From contig NC_087077.1 in NCBI RefSeq assembly GCF_026151205.1, positions 19,008,975-19,072,974 of the forward strand: a stretch of 64,000 nt of DNA. The letters run 5' to 3'. The position numbers and the translations under genes are program-made. Positions 23,461-35,339 of this stretch are shown piece after piece. The notes beneath the pieces are model-generated. The model was not told where the DNA came from. It did no database searches and saw only the letters and a list, made by a program, of their open reading frames with translations. Positions within the stretch are counted from its first letter, which is position 1, and each line of letters begins with the position of its first letter. The DNA comes from Bolinopsis microptera. Its lineage: Eukaryota; Ctenophora; Tentaculata; Lobata; Bolinopsidae.

Positions 23461-24379
23461 CTTCCTTATATATAATATATGTACGTCTTTACACTTTGCT
23501 TCTCGGAGGAAGAAAGCAGCAGTCTCTCTTATGGCATTGTGGCGCATGGAAACATATCAACCTAGTTTGCAGTCAAGGGCGTGGTAGATACTGTTTACAT
23601 TTCCACGGGCACATTTAGAGGGCACTCCTTGGATCTTCCTTACAGCCCAATTGTATTTCAATTTTATTACACCTTATTACACCTTATATTCAGTTATTCT
23701 ATACTTTATATTTGACTATACACTTTACTCGATTAAATTCTGTGATACATGATCACAGGTATGTTAATTTCGACTTCGAGTGATTCAAACTTAAAGTTCA
23801 TCGCCAATGGCCAATTTGTGCTTTCGTTAACAATTTCAGATTTACTGCCGTGTTTTTGTTGGGTTGACCGTTTTGTGGAAATCTACCGGATCAGGACGAC
23901 TCAAGCCATTCGTGTCCTACTAAAGCTTCATCAAAAACAAGGTACATATATGTACACCTTCATCATTCAACTCCGGCATCTATCAATCACGATTTTTCAC
24001 TATCAGTGTTTCATACATCTTAAAGCAGTGTCACTTCGTTATAAGCAGCTTTATATCTGGTTTCGATTTTTAGTTACATTTTTGAGGTTTGAAGTGTCGT
24101 TTTTTTTTCACGAATTTGCTGGTTTGTAAAATTGTGCCATTCACAGTTTAAGTCTACATCATTACCTTGGCGGCTTACTTAGTAATATCGATTGACAGCA
24201 ATTTAATCATGGAAATGTTAGATGAAAACTCAAATTATTTGTTGTTACTCTTTATATATTATGGTAGTTCTTGTTCTCAGTCATTTTATGCAATTTATTT
24301 AAGCTGACTATCAAAACCTTCCCCAACTTGTTTAAACATAATATCATTTGAAATCATAATTGGAAAATCTATACATATA
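23461..24379. other. Intergenic, no supported gene
   Basis: An open frame of 126 codons at 23749-24129 has hydrophobic and aromatic runs but no recognisable domain, and its start coincides with a splice-acceptor-like CACAG. I do not call it a gene. Confidence 0.4.
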
Positions 24380-26811
24380 CGTATATGGACACGTTCATTT
24401 GAGTTTGAGGATATTGGTAAACAAAAATAATAGCGTTTTTGACGATAGTGGCTTAATTTTGACATCTATTAACCTAGCACGTTCAGAAGTTCTGAACATT
24501 AGCCACGTAACCCATACTCCCATATGCACTGCTCAGAAAGAAAATCTATTGTTGTTAGGCACTATAATGTTTCAAATGTCACATTTTGTGTGACTTAGTT
24601 AACTGCAGTTGTCTAATTATCATTCCTTGGTCTGAAATATAGTAGATTAGGTCAATCTAACAATTATGATACAACATTGGTTAAAGGGCACGGATCGAAC
24701 GGTTACAAGGCAATATTTGGGTAACTTTGTCACACTCAGAATACCATACCTCTATTCTAGGTGTCCTCAAAACCCTTTTAACTCATTATTTGATGGTTGA
24801 TCTACCAATCATAGTCCTAAAATATATTGTTTTGAGTAGTTAGCTAATACAGGCACTTGGTTATTGGGAAATGAGGTTAATTCTGTCACAATATATGGAA
24901 TTTTAAATTTGTGGCGAATTATTTATATCTGATTTTGGTTTGAAAGGCGGGAAAACTTTATATGATGACAATGTAGTTGATGCAAGTTAAGATCAGTTGA
25001 TGTTTACATTCAACATTGTCACAAAAAATGATACGAAATCGTAAATAGGTTAAAAACAATGATTATAGAATGAAATAGTCTCTTATAATAACTCTTATAA
25101 TAACTGATGTGACAAAGTAAACATGTCTTGCCCCTATTTTGAAGATCTATATAATATTTTATAACTCCTATCTATTAGATTTCAACATTCTTTCAGAAAA
25201 AATTGGTAGAATATAGTCCAGAACATCAGAGCTCAAGTTTAACAATTTTAGGTTAAATTTGTCAAAGTCACTAAAAATGTGATAAAATTAACTTTTCCTG
25301 CCACAACAATTTCAAGATAGTGTGTTAAAATTGGCATAGGATGCTTTATTGCCTATATTAATCGATCCAAACTACGAAAGAATATAAATGTTAATGTGAT
25401 GACGATTACCTAACTCTAATAATAACTGATGTGACAAAGTAAAGATGTCTTGCCCCTATTTTGAAGATCTATAACTCTATTAGAATTCAACATTCTTTCA
25501 GAAACGATTGGTAGAATATTGTCCAGAACATCAGAGCTCAAGTTTAACAATTTTAGATTAATTTGTCAAAGACACTGAAAATGTGACAAAATTAACTTTC
25601 CCTCCCCCAACAGTATCAAGATAGTGTGTTAAAATTGGCATAGGATGCTTTATTGCCTATATTAATCGATCCAAACTACGAAAAAGATCTGTTGACCTGG
25701 AAAAATCGTCAAAAAAAGAGGTCCAAGATTTTCAAAATCGAATAAAAAATTTTTAAAGGCCTCGAAATTCTAAAAAGAGTGAAATCTTCTAAATGGTCCT
25801 TAGAACATATCCTGAAAGTTTCAAGGTGATTGCTGAAAAAATTTAGGAAAAGATAGATCTTTAGGGCGCGCGATTGAAAATCGCTTGCGCAATACAATTA
25901 CACATGAGCGCTGACCTTTGACCGGTAATAATTTCGTCTAGGAACAATATTTTTCCATGGGACCAAAAGTAGCAGATAGATATCACTCCCCTCTATTAGA
26001 AACAACTATAAAATCAATTTCGAGAGAAATTTCATAAATATCTGATGACGATTACCTAACTCTTATAATAACTGATGTGACAAAGTAAACATGTCTTGCC
26101 CCTATTTTGAAGAACTATACCTCTATTAGAATACTATGTTACTTTATCATCAAAAAAATTTCGATTAACTAGTTATTTTGCCAGCAAGGAGCTAACAGAG
26201 TTATAATAATTTTTTTGTCACGAAATTACCCTATTTTTGACCATGTTGCGGTAGTTTAATTGTAACACAGTTAACATATTACCACCCGATAATGATTTAT
26301 GTGACTGGTGCATGGTACTAGCAGTATTGTTTGATCCATAGTACGTATTATAAGGGCTTTAAGCTAGTATATCATTATTTTTTCAATTTCACACATGTTC
26401 AGATATCATCAAGATTATGTTTGTTGTTTGGGCCCGGACGGTGCCGGTGGTTCTAATGACCATTTACTAAAATACATAGATACAAAATACAATATAGTTT
26501 AAATATTATAATCAGAAGTTTTATAAATCCTATCCGTCCAAGTTAAACTTGAAGGGCGCTACACGCACGACGAAAACTCCCTTTAATGTGAGCTGAAGTA
26601 GACTACTAGTAGTAGAGCTAGTAGCGCTTGAAATTGACAGAACTGAAAACGAAATCTGACAATTGTCGCGAAAACTGACAGTTTTGTGTGCTCAAAGTGT
26701 CGAGAAATACTGCCAGTGCAAGACTGGGCACACAAGAGTGAGTTAAAACATCCTTCACACAACAAAAACTTGAATACACTAATAATAATCAATTATTAAA
26801 AACACACAAGC

Positions 26812-27724
26812 TCATTCTGCAGTCTTATTAGTCTTATCAGTACTCTTTATAGCACCGTTTCTGATAAAGTGTAGCTTATCAGGCTGCTCAGTTACCAGTT
26901 TTTTCATGTCCCTGACGAGTTCTCTTTGCTTGGCTCTCTGTTCTGGAGATCGATCTGGGCTGATAAAAACAGTTTTAAACTTTTCCGTTGCTCGCAGGTT
27001 TCTCGATTTAGCGAGAATCTGATTAACAATTGTTGCACTTGCCGCAGTCACTTTAACTGGTCTCACAGCCTTGCCAGGTTTGAGCTTTCCGACTCTACTA
27101 GTTTCGATTCTGGGTTTCTCTCCGATTGCTGAGAACACTTCACTGACCACGGTGCTGAGCTCCTCATTGTCCTGCTCCGATAAACCAAAAATCATCAGAT
27201 TTTTGTTTCGGTCTTCCTCCTGTTACCACAGTTTTCACAGCTTTCTTGATCATTTCAGAACTGACAGGCTTCTGAGATTCTGGACAATTCGCCTGTAATA
27301 CCGAGCTGAAGGATTGGAATTCAGCCTTGACAGACTCTCCGACTGAGGATTTAACTGACATCTGCAACGATTCCAACTGTTCATTTTTGCAGGCTAGTAG
27401 TTCTGACTGCAGCTTAATGATGGTCTCCTGTGTCTCGAACATAAGATGTTTAACTGAGTTTGAGGCCATCTTGTAGTCCGTGGATACGACACCAGTGAAC
27501 TTCTCCAAATATCTTAATGCATCGTGCAACAAGTCACACGCAGTGTTCTTGTTCATCTTCTTCACGCACGAAGGGGATAGTTGCTTCATTGCTGTGATCT
27601 CCATCTCGTACATAGCCTTGCTGAGAAGTTCAACTGAGTCACCCCTTAACATGTTGATCTCCTTTTCACCATACTCGCTGGGCGGGATGGTCATGGTCGT
27701 GTAACACGGTGATACACAAACCAC
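26812..27724 (-). CDS. LINE ORF1-like protein, one frameshift
   Basis: The frame 27724-27164 (186 codons, alpha-helical, no Cys knuckle) runs into 27195-26812 after a 1-nt shift near 27228. There the second frame reads QEEDRNKNLMIFGL, the start of a typical retrotransposon ORF1 RNA-binding module. That module continues with a basic region (KSRNLRATEKFKTVFISPDR) and ends at TAA near 26812. Such ORF1 proteins bind LINE RNA. No ORF2 follows, so this is a 5' fragment or a dead copy. The junction may also be a sequencing slip in a G/A run. Confidence 0.65.
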
Positions 27725-27794
27725 TGTAGCTGCACGTTACAATCAACAGAGATAAGCACTAAGATAAGAGAGTAAGAAAAGAGCAACGTATGCA

Positions 27795-27992
27795 ATTAGT
27801 GTAATACTGAACTGATATGCAATTAGTGTAATACTGAACTGAATTAGTGTAATACTGAACTGAATTAGTGTAATACTGAACTGAATTAGTGTAATACTGA
27901 ACTGAATTAGTGTAATACTGAACTGAATTAGTGTAATACTGAACTGAATTAGTGTAATACTGAACTGAAGTGTAATACTGAACTGACAAAGT
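27795..27992. repeat. 21-bp tandem repeat upstream of LINE ORF1
   Basis: About nine copies of GAATTAGTGTAATACTGAACT. On the minus strand they lie about 70 bp upstream of the ORF1 start region, where LINE 5' UTR monomers often occur. Confidence 0.9.
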
Positions 27993-28531
27993 AAACTTGT
28001 TTGTGCCTTCTGTGTTTAAATTCCTCACGACTATATATGATATAATAACAATTCCTAGCACTTCCAGGCCATCAAATAAACCTTCATTACTCAGTATTGC
28101 TTATCAGGGTGCCCTAAATATTCTTCACATATTTTCTTAAATGTGTGACAGAGTAAACCTGAGTGCACCATCTAACGAAAAATTCGTCAAATATGTAGGT
28201 AATGGTCATATGTACCCATCCAATCAACTGGACACTCAAAAATTTGGTCAAAAATGGCAGCAAGGGGTCCATATTTACTCCGTCACATGTTTATAGTGTG
28301 ACAATGTAACCATTTCCGACTTCCGTGCCGGCCGTATTTAAACAATATCTTATCACCTGATTAAGATATCGTTATGTGACAAAGTTAGCCAAGAGGATGA
28401 GACGATTATCCTAACCATCAAGGGTTTGTGTAATTTCATAGTGTGACAAAGTCAACTACACTGTGCCTTTTAATAGGGTCACTTATATTTACCAATATCC
28501 ACAAACTCAAATGAACGTGTCCATATAGTTT

Positions 28532-29936
28532 ACTAGTTAGCTCTTACTCTTAGCGCTTACTAGTTTAGCTCTATCTGGTCCCCTGCTACACGGCATGTAA
28601 ACAGGGATTGGCCAGTTAGAGGCGGTCCGTGTAGGCCATATACACTGTGCTATCAGCTATACCTATAATTATATATAGTTCTTTTATTTAAATTTCTGAT
28701 TGTTTCTGAATAGACTCAGTGAAGACAAATTCTAATGGAAATAAATAGCTGAATAACGTATCGACATTTCTACGTCATACTCACATTCTCAATAAATGTA
28801 TTTAATTGTAGTTGTGAAAATAGTTTAAAACTATCAGAAATTTGAATAAAAGAACTATAAAATCATGAGACTCAATAACACTACACGAATCCACCAGATT
28901 ATATATAATATATAATAATATATAATAAATAGTTGTTGCTTGGTTTCCCAAAGAGAGTGCTCCTTAAAATACTCAAACTCAGATGCCCAACATAACTGAA
29001 CCAGCAATATGAGTTATCATGTAGAAAGAAAACCAATCTCACTGTTCAATTCCCATTAAAAGATTTTATATTTAGATCTTCTAAAATCTGGAGCACGTCA
29101 TAGCGCCAAAACTCAAGCTTCTTGACTACTCCTATAAAACATTTGATAACTCGCATCTATTACAAATAATACACTACGAACAATGTATACACTTTTATAT
29201 ATTTAAAATCCTCGTCCAAACTTGTTGTCTTCAATATCTGACTTGAAATTAGTGTACTGCTTCTTGACGACAAGAATATGCTGATTACAGTGATCCTCTG
29301 CACTATATAAATTTGTGCATACATCCATGTGCATACTTGTTTTAAAAATATGAATTTGATAATATACATCACATAATATCATTAAGGGGTATATCATCAA
29401 GGTTTGATAATTTTTCGTTCATACTTCATGTTAACACTCCTATTATGGTTGGAATTGATTAATACAAGAAATAGAGCAGCTTATACCAATTCTCCGCATT
29501 AAATTTATATTGTTGGGGCACAAAATGTTTTTTATTCTATCACATTTTCAGTGACTTAGCGAAATTTAAATTAACATTTTTAAGTTAAACTTAAGCTCTG
29601 ATGTGCTGGACAATAATCTACCAATCATCACCAAACATTATCTTATCCAGAAAAAAACACAGTCACGCCTTGATCGATCTTATTGATATTTTGACAAGAA
29701 CCATCAATAGAGCAGTTGTATTCAGATATAAAAATGGCTTTTTGCTGAATTGTATGACTTACTGGAATTGCTAATAATGACTAAAATGCTGAAAACAGTT
29801 ACTCACTCCAATATCTACTAGTGTAATGTGAACAATATTTGAGCAAAATATGGTGAAATCAATGGAATTAGTCAATTGGAGGTTAAAATGGTTTGCTGAT
29901 TTTTGGCACTCGGTTTAATTTTATTTTGAATTGGAG
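28532..29936. other. Intergenic with a diverged inverted repeat copy
   Basis: No gene. Positions about 29535-29640 are the diverged reverse complement of the 190-bp block seen at 25190 and 25492 (CACATCAGAGCTTAAGTTTA on the opposite strand). Confidence 0.5.
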
Positions 29937-29983
29937 TTGACGAAGTGAGAGTCTCCACTCAGTGGAGACTCTCACTTCGTCAA
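29937..29983. other. Perfect 47-nt palindrome
   Basis: A 23-bp arm (starting TTGACGAAGTGAGAGTCTCC) is followed by one C at 29960 and by its exact reverse complement. It would form a hairpin with a one-base loop and ends 14 bp before the inverted-repeat element at 29998. Confidence 0.95.
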
Positions 29984-29997
29984 TCCTATGTACAAAT

Positions 29998-30931
29998 CAG
30001 GAGGTGACCGGGAATCCCGGTACCGGGAATCCCGGTACTGGGATTGGCAATTTTGAGCTATCCCGGTCCCGGTCCCGGTCCCGGTCAACCGGGTCAAGTC
30101 ACATTTTTCATCCCGGTCCCGGTCCCGGTCAAATGCTGATTTATGATCCCGGTACCGGTCCCGGTCCCGGTTAATTCAGGATTCTTGGTCCCGGTCCCGG
30201 TCTCGGTCCCGGTCAATCACTCAAATTTGCCGGGATTTTGACCGGGATCTTTTACATAATTTCATTCACTGTGATTTTAAGTTTTTACTTTCATTCATTG
30301 TGAATTTCATCTTTAAACAACCTCTGAACCTCTGAGCCAAATAAAACAATGTTTAAAATTGCTAAACAAGTTTAGGTAACTAATATCGTTACATAACTCA
30401 TAAGTGCAGACTAACATCAAGTTTTCAACTCGGGCTACGCCCAATTGTCAATTGGAATTGGAGAATGAAACTGTTGAATAATTTGAGGGATCATTGATTG
30501 AGGAATGAGGAATGAGGGTGAACTTGAGTAATCAGTACATGAACATTATTGGTGTAGTACATTAGGCCCATGCCCCATATTGACGGTTTTTTTTTTTGTT
30601 TTTTCTAATTTAATATTGTAGTTATTACTTATTCAAATTGTTCAATTATAATGTAAATGAAAGTTGCAGCTTTCAATATGAGAATACCAGTTTTGGTCCC
30701 GGTCATCCCGGTCATCCCGGTCAAATCCCGGTCACATCCCGGTAAAATTGGATTGTTGGTCCCGGTCCCGGTCCCGGTAAGATAGAAATCCCAGAAATTA
30801 TTGGTCCCGGTCCCGGTCACGGTAAATTGATAATCTCAGTCCCGGTCCCGGTCCCGGTCCCGGTCAAGTCACATTTTGTATCCCGGTCCCGGTCCCGGTC
30901 AGGCCTAAAATCATGTCCCGGTCACCTCCTG
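29998..30931. mobile_element. MITE-like element with 16-bp inverted ends and CCCGGT arrays
   Basis: The left end CAGGAGGTGACCGGGA (29998-30013) is exactly the reverse complement of TCCCGGTCACCTCCTG (30916-30931). Inside both ends are clusters of (GGTCCC)n/(CCCGGT)n. The middle is AT-rich with no open frame of note. I cannot see a clear target-site duplication. The CAG start recalls hAT ends, but that is weak inference. Confidence 0.75.
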
Positions 30932-31584
30932 TTATGTTATAAAACCGTTCATCTGGAGTTAAACCATACATCTAAAGTTTACGTCATCCTGTACCCTATC
31001 ATGTACATTCCTGATTCCCGGAATCAGTGATTCCGGCTTATTCGACATTCACATTATATGCCTCCTCAGAAACAACAATGTGGTGACCGGCTTTCATTTT
31101 TTTATTGGCGCACTTCAGTTTTTACTCTGTCATCAGTGCCACCGGAAGGTAATAGTATTCTTTGGTTAGTTTTTATAGTGTACATACAGACATAATCTTT
31201 CAAATTATTACAATGATATATTGTGCCTTTAATAGGGTCACTTACATATATTTACCAATATCCTCAAACTCAAATATGTCCATATATATTACGAAAAATA
31301 TCGTTATTAAAACTTCGGCATTTGGCAAATATATGAAAAGCTATAATGATACGTTCTACTTTCTTTCCAAATGCCGTACAGCATTTATTTAGTTAGGTGA
31401 ACCTACTGTCAAGAGTTGAGGAACAGCTAGGCTGGTTGTAATCCGCTGCTAATCCAGTTATATTCCCGGAGTTGGAATTTTAAACAAGTTCTATTTTATG
31501 CGAACTACACTGTTGTATCAGGCAAAGTTCATATAATGAATGTCGAATAAACCGGAATAAGGAATGTAAGGTACATGATAGGGT
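30932..31584. other. Intergenic; holds a stray repeat end
   Basis: About 31213-31290 repeats the right end of the 24380-28531 cluster (AATAGGGTCACTTA followed by TTACCAATATCC). Otherwise no feature. Confidence 0.5.
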
Positions 31585-31925
31585 ACAGGATAATGTTAAC
31601 TTTAGATGTAAGGTTTAATATAACGTTAACTCCAGATGTACGGTATTATAACATGATGATAACTCTAGATGTAAGACACAAGGTAATGTTAACTCCAGAT
31701 GTAAGACACAAGCTAATGTTAACGTCAGATGTAAGACACAAGTTAATGTTAACTCCAGATGTAAGACACAAGGTAATGTTAACTACAGATGTAAGACACA
31801 AGTTAATGTTAACTCTAGATGTAAGACACAAGGTAATGTTAACTACAGATGTAAGACACAACCTAATGTTAACTCCAGATGCAGATGTAAGACACAAGGT
31901 AATATTAACTACATGAGATGCCAAG
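31585..31925. repeat. 30-bp minisatellite, about 11 copies
   Basis: Unit TAATGTTAACTCCAGATGTA plus AGACACAAGG. The open frames on both strands reflect the unit length being divisible by three. Confidence 0.95.
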
Positions 31926-32225
31926 TAAGAGGTAAGGTAAACTTTAAATTTGGGGCAGAAGGTAATGAGATAGCTCTACACAATTATTAATTGTCTTATT
32001 ATATTCCATATGTTAATATGGAATTGATAGCATGTTCGCAAACACGAGTATTAAAGTAATCCATTGTTAATTGTGCCTCTGTAGATCGAAATTTAAAATT
32101 TGTTGACAGAATCGTCGAATGAGAAGTAACAGTATACCATCTGCAAAGTTTTAGTTGCAGGTCTCAAGTATGAAACATGGCTATGTTATAATTGTACTGA
32201 TTTTTTTACTCCTTAATTTTCAAAG

Positions 32226-32548
32226 GGCATGAAAATGAGAAACATAAAGAAGAAGGGCTGACGAAGAAAGAAGGAAACATTGACGAAGATCTAAAATGGG
32301 TGGAGGAAAATATCCCATCAACTCTTGGAGACACGTACGAATATTTGTTTTTTCTAATTTCCATTTTAGGCTTCACCATATAACATACTTTGTGGCGAAT
32401 TTTCTTTTACAATCACTGATAGATCAGTTATAAAATAATGATCATTAATTAGATACCTTATTATCATTATTTCAGTGTGTTCGAGAAACTTATGGACTCA
32501 GATGAAGAGGTAGAACACAGAAAATACGAAATGTCCAAAATGCAGTGA
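32226..32548 (+). CDS. Last two exons of an unidentified gene
   Basis: Exon 32226-32334 enters with two bases of a split codon, reads 35 codons (HENEKHKEEGLTKKEG ... WVEENIPSTLGD) and leaves by a GTACGA donor in phase 2. Exon 32476-32548 follows a TTTCAG acceptor, reads VFEKLMDSDEEVEHRKYEMS to a TGA and fits the phase. The 141-bp intron has GT-AG borders. The peptide is highly charged and hydrophilic with no domain that I recognise. Upstream exons were not found and could be far away beyond the repeats. A 16-bp minisatellite starts in the presumed 3' UTR. Confidence 0.5.
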
Positions 32549-32559
32549 AACATATTACC

Positions 32560-32786
32560 ATACCAACTGGTTACCACAGCAACTGGTTACCACAGCAACT
32601 GGTTACCATAGCAACTGGTTACCATAACAACTGGTTACCATACCAACTGGTTACCATACCGACTGGTTACCATACCGACTGGTTACCATACCAACTGGTT
32701 ACCACAGCAACTGGTTACCACAGCAATTGGTTACCATAACAACTTGTTACCATACCAACTGGATACCATACCAACTGGTTACTGTA
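32560..32786. repeat. 16-bp minisatellite (GGTTACCATAGCAACT)n
   Basis: About 14 copies immediately after the stop codon of the orphan gene tail. Related GTTACCATAG sequence occurs in secreted gene 2 (5545-5585) and near 56298. Confidence 0.95.
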
Positions 32787-34079
32787 AACTGCTTTAGGAC
32801 TCATTTTTCCGATTAATTTTATTGTATGGAAGCAGTTTAATTTATTTTCGTAGATTTCACTCACAATTTTAAGTCTGTAAAACTAAAACCCATGAAACAC
32901 TGGAGTATTTGGAGAATTTGGAGTATTTGACCAATGGTTGTAGTTGCGATTCTGATTTTGATAAATGTAGACGTTTTCAACAGTGTGCACATCGCTGAGT
33001 TTTATTTTGAAACCAAGGATTTTTATAAAGATTACAGTTTGGTGTGAGAATAATTCGAAAAACGCTGGTCGAAAAATGTTAACGTAAATATTTATTAATT
33101 TTCACCACAAACTTTTGATTATGTACAGCTGGACTTGATGATCACGTAAACATTCGGACTTCATTTATAAATAACCAACTTATCTCTTTTATTTAATGAT
33201 ATTGAACAGATATTAAGACAACTCGACCAGCAACAACAGGCGACACGTGTTTATTTTACTGTAGAGTAATTGATATTATTTCATGCATGCTTTAGTTGTT
33301 TTGGAATTGATAAAATTCGACCGAGAAAAATCGTCAGATTTAAAACAAGTTTTCATTTCTCACGGGGCAGAATTAATATCATGATTAAAGTTAGATTTCC
33401 TCTTAATTGAACATACAATGCACTTCCCACGAGTTACCCCCGTTTTGGTCGAATTAATGTTAATGTCTTTCGTGTTAATGGATTTGCTTTCGGGGATACA
33501 TTATTATTTTTTTGAGCTCAATCGTTGCTAAAATTTGCTAACATCTTGTTACATTTGTTAATGTCAATTTGTCCTTGATAAATGAATATATCTTCACTTC
33601 TCTTAAACAATAAAGATGCGTTAACAAACCCAAACTAAATTGCATGATGAAAAAAGTGCCACGCCCTATTTAAGGGTGTTAACTGTTAAATGATGATGCT
33701 TGTAAAAATTACCGATTTGTCAAAGAAATTCTATAGGTCGAACATAAGTGTATAAATAGATTCATGCATAATTATGACAAGAAGTTCGATTATTGTTCTG
33801 AACTGATAGCAAATGGTAAAATAGGTACCAAGAAGATTTAATGGTCCCATTTTCTGTAAAACATTTTATTTGTTTTGTAGAATGGCCTATTCTTGTGTCA
33901 TACTTGGCTTAGAAAACGCTGTCTTCTTTCGTTCCTGATTGTCTCACAAAATTCATCTACTAGCTATAAATTTGATCATTACTGATAAATAGTGTTCTGA
34001 TATCTATAGACCTATCAAGCCTTTTTTATGATCCAAAATGGCAATATCTGGTCTCTGAAAACCACAAATATTGACTTAT
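32787..34079. other. Intergenic, no gene seen
   Basis: AT-rich with only short open frames. Confidence 0.5.
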
Positions 34080-34830
34080 CCGCGGGCGCGGAACGTTTTG
34101 AGTGAACTTTGCTAGTCCAGACCATGTGGTTCGCCGGTGCTAAAATTATCACAGATAACTAACGCGCATTTAGGAGACGCGCAAAAGTTGAAATTGTTAT
34201 TACGGTTTGGGCGAGCGATTTAGAAAGAGCCTAATGTCTGACCAGATATAAAAAATTAAATTTACCCAAAAGTCATAAAGTAAATATATACAATGAACCC
34301 CGTAAATCTTAAGAGTGGGATTCAAAATACTTAATAATTTAAATGAACTTTTCTGAAAGTGTTTCGAGTCATAGATTATAACTATTTTTACTCCACTATG
34401 TAAACACAAGATGGAGTAAAAATAAAACAAATCCCTTTATTTTCCCCGGGCAAAAATTTAAAAAGTGGTCAAAATTTAGACTTTTTGCGCGCACTTCATT
34501 TTTGGTACTTATGTGCTATATTTTGGAAATTTAAAAAATGCATTTTGTAATAACGACTAATTTAAATATATTAAATATAATTTGGACCGAAAAATTCATT
34601 TTAAGGGGTAGTTCATATATTACGTAATCAGCCGAGGGGGGTTACGCTACTGTAATTTTGACACAATAGCTATTATATATGCGTAAAACTGATTACGGAG
34701 AGGGGGGAGGTAAAAATTTTCCAAAAAGTGATTACGTAATATGTGAACAATCCCTAAATGGAACCAAAATTTAGGCGCGCCGCGCATATTTTCGAAAATT
34801 TACACCGTAGTATTAAAATCGAGCGCGAAA
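34080..34830. repeat. Dispersed repeat, copy 2 (inverted relative to 22490-23460)
   Basis: Shares GGGCGAGCGATTTAG, TTTTGTAATAACGACTAAT and GCGCGCCGCGCATATTTTCG-type blocks, as reverse complement, with the region at 22490-23460. It is interrupted by a 150-bp MITE at 34605-34754 that the other copy lacks. Confidence 0.65.
34605..34754. mobile_element. 150-bp MITE with TAA duplication
   Basis: Inverted ends are GGGGTAGTTCATATATTACG and, on the right, the reverse complement of GGGATTGTTCACATATTACG. Both sides carry TAA. The related repeat at about 22565 reads straight through this point and so provides an empty site. A 3-bp TAA duplication fits PIF/Harbinger-type insertion (inference). Confidence 0.75.
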
Positions 34831-35339
34831 GCAAATACTATCATATAATATTTTCTCATTTTTTTTTGAACATTTAAAATATTATTTGGAACATTACAGT
34901 AACGTTATTCAAATCTCAAACAGAAAAAAGTATATTTCAAAGCTTTGTGTTTTGATCATATGATTATGGGTGTATAGTGATTTTGATTGCATAAATTTGA
35001 TTGGGCAGTGATGGTGAGTGAGAAGATGAGAAGATGATGGGAGTGCCTTGGTTGTTTATTAGTGCTATTGTTGCATTTCGAAACTCCTTTTCACCCTATT
35101 TGGTTATCTTTTTGAATTGTAATCTGATTACTAACTATGTTTTCATGTATTCTCATTGATGTGGAGTACCCATTCATACTATTTCCTATCGTTCCTATCA
35201 TATGCTTTATCTTCTAAAGTCGGCTCTATTTGTGACATACTTCTTATCTTCTACACAGTTTATCGTGGTTTGTTGATACTGAATTGGTTTAATTGATACT
35301 ATACGATTACTATGTAGACCAGCAGTACAATGAACATAT
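34831..35339. other. Intergenic, no gene seen
   Basis: AT-rich, no supported feature. Confidence 0.4.

Larger units (their letters stand above)
24380..28531. mobile_element. Repeat cluster bounded by inverted 40-bp ends
   Basis: The sequence ATATGGACACGTTCATTTGA at the left end (from about 24383) returns as its reverse complement near 28510-28531. The similarity covers about 40 bp (GAGTTTG, GGATATTGGTAAA). A further copy of the right end is at 31213-31290. Inside are two near-identical 190-bp blocks (25190-25378 and 25492-25682), three copies of a 55-bp block (about 25090, 25412 and 26055), a LINE ORF1 and many copies of TGTGACAAAGTNAAC. This may be one composite element or several nested ones. 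Confidence 0.5.

Noticed and set aside
23749-24129. 126-codon plus-strand frame as a gene
   Set aside because: Hydrophobic, aromatic-rich AT-driven sequence with no domain, no splice partners and repeats on both sides.
32560-32786. CRISPR-like repeat array (also 27795-27992, 31585-31925 and 56590-57835)
   Set aside because: Units are contiguous with no unique spacers, in a eukaryotic context; minisatellites.
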